Assembly (NCBI GenBank): GCA_002559145.1
Contig: NTXX01000036.1
Coordinates: forward strand, 129,142-193,141
From: Bacillus sp. AFS006103
GTDB taxonomy: Bacteria; Bacillota; Bacilli; Bacillales; Cytobacillaceae
DNA length: 64,000 nucleotides
Reading direction: 5' to 3'
Under the pieces are notes generated by a model. The model was given only the letters and a program-made list of their open reading frames with translations, made no database searches and was not told the origin of the DNA. Shown here in pieces: positions 61,621 to 64,000 of this stretch; the first letter of the stretch is position 1, and the number at the start of each line of letters is the position of its first letter. Made by a program: the position numbers and the translations under genes.

Positions 61621-63987
61621 ATGGAAATGAAAAAAATGGGTATAAACCAAGGGAAACGGCAAGAGGGCCTGAGGAATAGTTTCTTGAAATCTATTTGTGT
61701 CGGTACGTTATTATTGGTTTTTACTGTTCTTTTAGTTGGTGGATTCTGGATCTTTAAATCGGAAGCACCAAGACCACTTGTGGTCAATGAAAATGGAGAA
61801 GTGCTTTTTACGAAAGACTCTATTAAAGGCGGACAAGCAGTTTTTCAAAAATATGCCCTGATGGATTATGGCAGTGTATTAGGTAATGGTTCGTACATGG
61901 GTCCAGATTATACCGCGGAAGCATTAAAAATCTATACAGAAGGTATGCATGAATTCTATGCTCAAAAGAATGAAAAAACTTCATTTAAGAATCTAAAAGC
62001 AGCAGAGAAAATAGTCATCCGTGAAACGGTAAAGGAGGAAATGCGCCATAATCGTTATCATAAAAACGAGGATACACTTGTTTTAACAGAGGCGCAGGTT
62101 TACGGTTTACAACAAGTCAGAAATTATTATCACGAAGTATTTACGAAAGGTGATGGCTGGGGCCTACAGGGTAAGTTAATTAAAGAAAAGGATTTACCTA
62201 GTACTAACCGTGCATGGGTAGCAAAAGGTGATCAACTTACACAAGTTGCCGATTTCTTCTTCTGGACTGCGTGGTTATCAAGTACCAACCGTCCAGGCGA
62301 TAAAATTTCCTTTACTAATAACTGGCCTTATTATGAAGATGCGGGGAATGTAATGACCTACTCATCCATTCTTTGGAGTGGGGTCAGTATTACCGTCTTT
62401 TCACTCTTTATGGCGTTGATTTTGTATGTGTTCTACCGATATCATTTAGGAATGAAAGAGGCGTATACGCCTGGTAATTTTCCAAAAATAAACTTGAATA
62501 CGATCCCTGTTACTTTATCACAAGTTAAAGCGGTTAAGTATTTCGTAATCGTTTCGTTGCTCTTCTTTATTCAAGTTATGTTCGGGGCGCTTCTAGCTCA
62601 TTATTATACGGAACCTGAGAGCTTCTTTGGAATAAAGTGGATTGCAGAATTACTGCCGTTTAGCATCGCAAAAGGAATTCACCTCCAACTTGCTATCTTC
62701 TGGATTGCGACGTCCTGGTTGGGACTAGGTATTTATGTGGCCCCGCTTGTGGGCGGTCACGAACCAAAGCGCCAGGGGCTGCTTGTCGATATTTTATTCT
62801 GGGCATTAGTCGTATTGGTGTTTGGCAGTATGCTTGGGCAATGGTTAGGAGTAAAAGGATACCTAGGTAACAATTGGTTTATGTTTGGCCACCAAGGCTG
62901 GGAGTACTTAGAGTTAGGGCGCTTCTGGCAGTATATTTTAGCACTTGGAATGATTATTTGGTTATTCATTGTGTATAGAGGAATAAGGAGCGCACTAAAG
63001 CGTGAGTCCGATCGAGGCGGTCTTGTTCATCTGCTCTTTTATGCCTCAATTGCCGTGCCGTTATTCTATGGATTTGCCTTTTTAATTCAACCAGATACTA
63101 GCTATACGATGGCAGATTACTGGCGCTGGTGGATTGTTCATTTGTGGGTGGAGGGGATTTTTGAAGTCTTTGCCGTTGTTATTATTGGGTTCTTATTAGT
63201 TCAAATGAAGCTGGTAACAAAGAAATCCACGGTTAAGTCCTTATACTTCCAAATTACGATATTACTAGGCAGTGGTGTAATCGGAATTGGTCACCATTAT
63301 TACTATAATGGTTCAGCAGAAGTTTGGATTGGATTAGGTTCTGTCTTCTCGGCGTTAGAGATTATTCCACTTACCTTACTGATTCTTGAAGCCTATGAAC
63401 AATATAAAATGCTTCGTGATGGAGGAGTCGATTTCCCATATAAATCAACTTTTTGGTTCTTAATTTCAACCGCACTTTGGAATTTAGTGGGTGCAGGTGT
63501 CTTAGGATTCTTGATTAACCTTCCCGCTGTCAATTATTTTGAACATGGTCAGCAGTTAACCCCTGCTCATGGTCATGCAGCGATGATGGGCGTGTATGGA
63601 ATGTTCGCCATTTCCTTACTTCTGTTTTCTTTACGAAATGTAGTCGATCCGAAGGTCTGGAATGATAAATTGCTCAAAATTGTTTGCTGGTTGTTAAACA
63701 TTGGATTAGCAGGGATGGTCTTCATTACCTTGCTGCCAATCGGTTTGGTTCAGTTGAAGCTTGCGTATGAACAGGGCTATTGGGCTTCGCGTGATCCGAA
63801 AATCTTTTATGGTCAAGATTTGGTGCATAATTTGCTCTTAATACGTGCGGTTCCAGATACGATTTTCTTGCTAGGGGTAATTGGCTTAGTTTACTTCTGT
63901 ATAAAAGTGTTCTTTAATCTTCGCAAACCGACACATGGTGAAAATGAGCCACTGCCGGTCAAAGATTTAACGTTGGAGGAAGACTAA
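61621..63987 (+). CDS. norB: Quinol-dependent nitric oxide reductase (qNor)
   Basis: 788 residues from ATG 61621 (AAAGGTG seven bases upstream; the GTG at 61588 has no site). One N-terminal membrane helix and a periplasmic-type domain without CxxCH, as in quinol-oxidising forms (FTKDSIKGGQAVFQKYALMD), then a 12-helix heme-copper-type core. Visible ligands: His in GIHLQLAIFWIATSW, IVHLWVEGIFEVF (His and Glu of the FeB site) and PAHGHAAMMGVYGMF. It reduces NO to N2O with electrons from quinol in the membrane. It follows mvaK2 by 95 bases without a terminator, so some co-transcription from the Fur-controlled promoter is possible. Confidence 0.95.
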   Translation: MEMKKMGINQGKRQEGLRNSFLKSICVGTLLLVFTVLLVGGFWIFKSEAPRPLVVNENGEVLFTKDSIKGGQAVFQKYALMDYGSVLGNGSYMGPDYTAEALKIYTEGMHEFYAQKNEKTSFKNLKAAEKIVIRETVKEEMRHNRYHKNEDTLVLTEAQVYGLQQVRNYYHEVFTKGDGWGLQGKLIKEKDLPSTNRAWVAKGDQLTQVADFFFWTAWLSSTNRPGDKISFTNNWPYYEDAGNVMTYSSILWSGVSITVFSLFMALILYVFYRYHLGMKEAYTPGNFPKINLNTIPVTLSQVKAVKYFVIVSLLFFIQVMFGALLAHYYTEPESFFGIKWIAELLPFSIAKGIHLQLAIFWIATSWLGLGIYVAPLVGGHEPKRQGLLVDILFWALVVLVFGSMLGQWLGVKGYLGNNWFMFGHQGWEYLELGRFWQYILALGMIIWLFIVYRGIRSALKRESDRGGLVHLLFYASIAVPLFYGFAFLIQPDTSYTMADYWRWWIVHLWVEGIFEVFAVVIIGFLLVQMKLVTKKSTVKSLYFQITILLGSGVIGIGHHYYYNGSAEVWIGLGSVFSALEIIPLTLLILEAYEQYKMLRDGGVDFPYKSTFWFLISTALWNLVGAGVLGFLINLPAVNYFEHGQQLTPAHGHAAMMGVYGMFAISLLLFSLRNVVDPKVWNDKLLKIVCWLLNIGLAGMVFITLLPIGLVQLKLAYEQGYWASRDPKIFYGQDLVHNLLLIRAVPDTIFLLGVIGLVYFCIKVFFNLRKPTHGENEPLPVKDLTLEED

Positions 63988-64000
63988 TAGGTTTGTCCTC

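Overview
The window looks like chromosomal DNA from a low-GC Gram-positive, aerobic, spore-former-type Bacillaceae (Bacillus/Neobacillus-like). Support: AT-rich intergenic DNA, strong AGGAGG ribosome binding sites with frequent TTG/GTG starts, a YfmM-type ABC-F protein, a CBO0543-family membrane protein, DUF2935, a GH18 lipoprotein, YdcZ-type transporters and a canonical Bacillus Fur box. The species cannot be fixed from the sequence alone. No rRNA, tRNA or CRISPR array was seen.

Layout. 0-6.3 kb: an ABC-F ATPase cut by the window edge, a histidine phosphatase, an AraC/GyrI regulator and a decayed stretch with MOSC, DUF1398-like, DUF4357-like and cupin remnants. 6.4-16 kb: a redox and detoxification neighbourhood (RibD-like reductase, three SDRs, two aldo/keto reductases, a carboxymuconolactone decarboxylase, a quinol-monooxygenase-like protein, an MFS pump) with two TetR regulators; one TetR is surrounded by four copies of its probable operator. 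16-22.3 kb: an IS3-type remnant, a 937-residue PLD/SF2 helicase/DUF3427 protein convergent with a NUDIX hydrolase, and a three-gene operon of unknown function. 22.3-29.4 kb: ordinary accessory genes (secreted beta-propeller, LysE exporter, MOSC, GH18 lipoprotein, Eis-like acetyltransferase).

29.4-38.3 kb: a complete urease operon ureABCEFGD with a divergent urea transporter, then mqo. A 34-bp copy of the mqo 3' end lies on the far side of the urease genes, and arrays of one 52-bp hairpin repeat flank the whole block in opposite orientations. 38.5-41.6 kb: a Gre-like factor, DUF2935, ribA and an HxlR regulator. 41.7-50.8 kb: an aromatic ring-hydroxylation and meta-cleavage operon (two-component flavin monooxygenase, dedicated FAD synthetase, MhpB-type class III extradiol dioxygenase, MhpC-type hydrolase, MhpD-type hydratase, MFS transporter) behind a XylR_N/V4R/PucR-type sensor-regulator.

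50.8-58.1 kb: a CynX-type MFS protein, a YdcZ-Crp/Fnr-YdcZ trio, a CopZ-like chaperone, a P1B-type ATPase with an unusual CPG motif, and a cysteine-rich Crp/Fnr regulator. 58.2-64 kb: the lower mevalonate pathway mvaK1-mvaD-mvaK2 behind a promoter whose spacer carries a perfect 15-bp Fur box, followed by a quinol-dependent nitric oxide reductase. The Fur-controlled mevalonate operon beside an NO reductase is the observation I would follow first: it fits an iron-sparing or Fe-S-independent route to isoprenoids, but that is inference.
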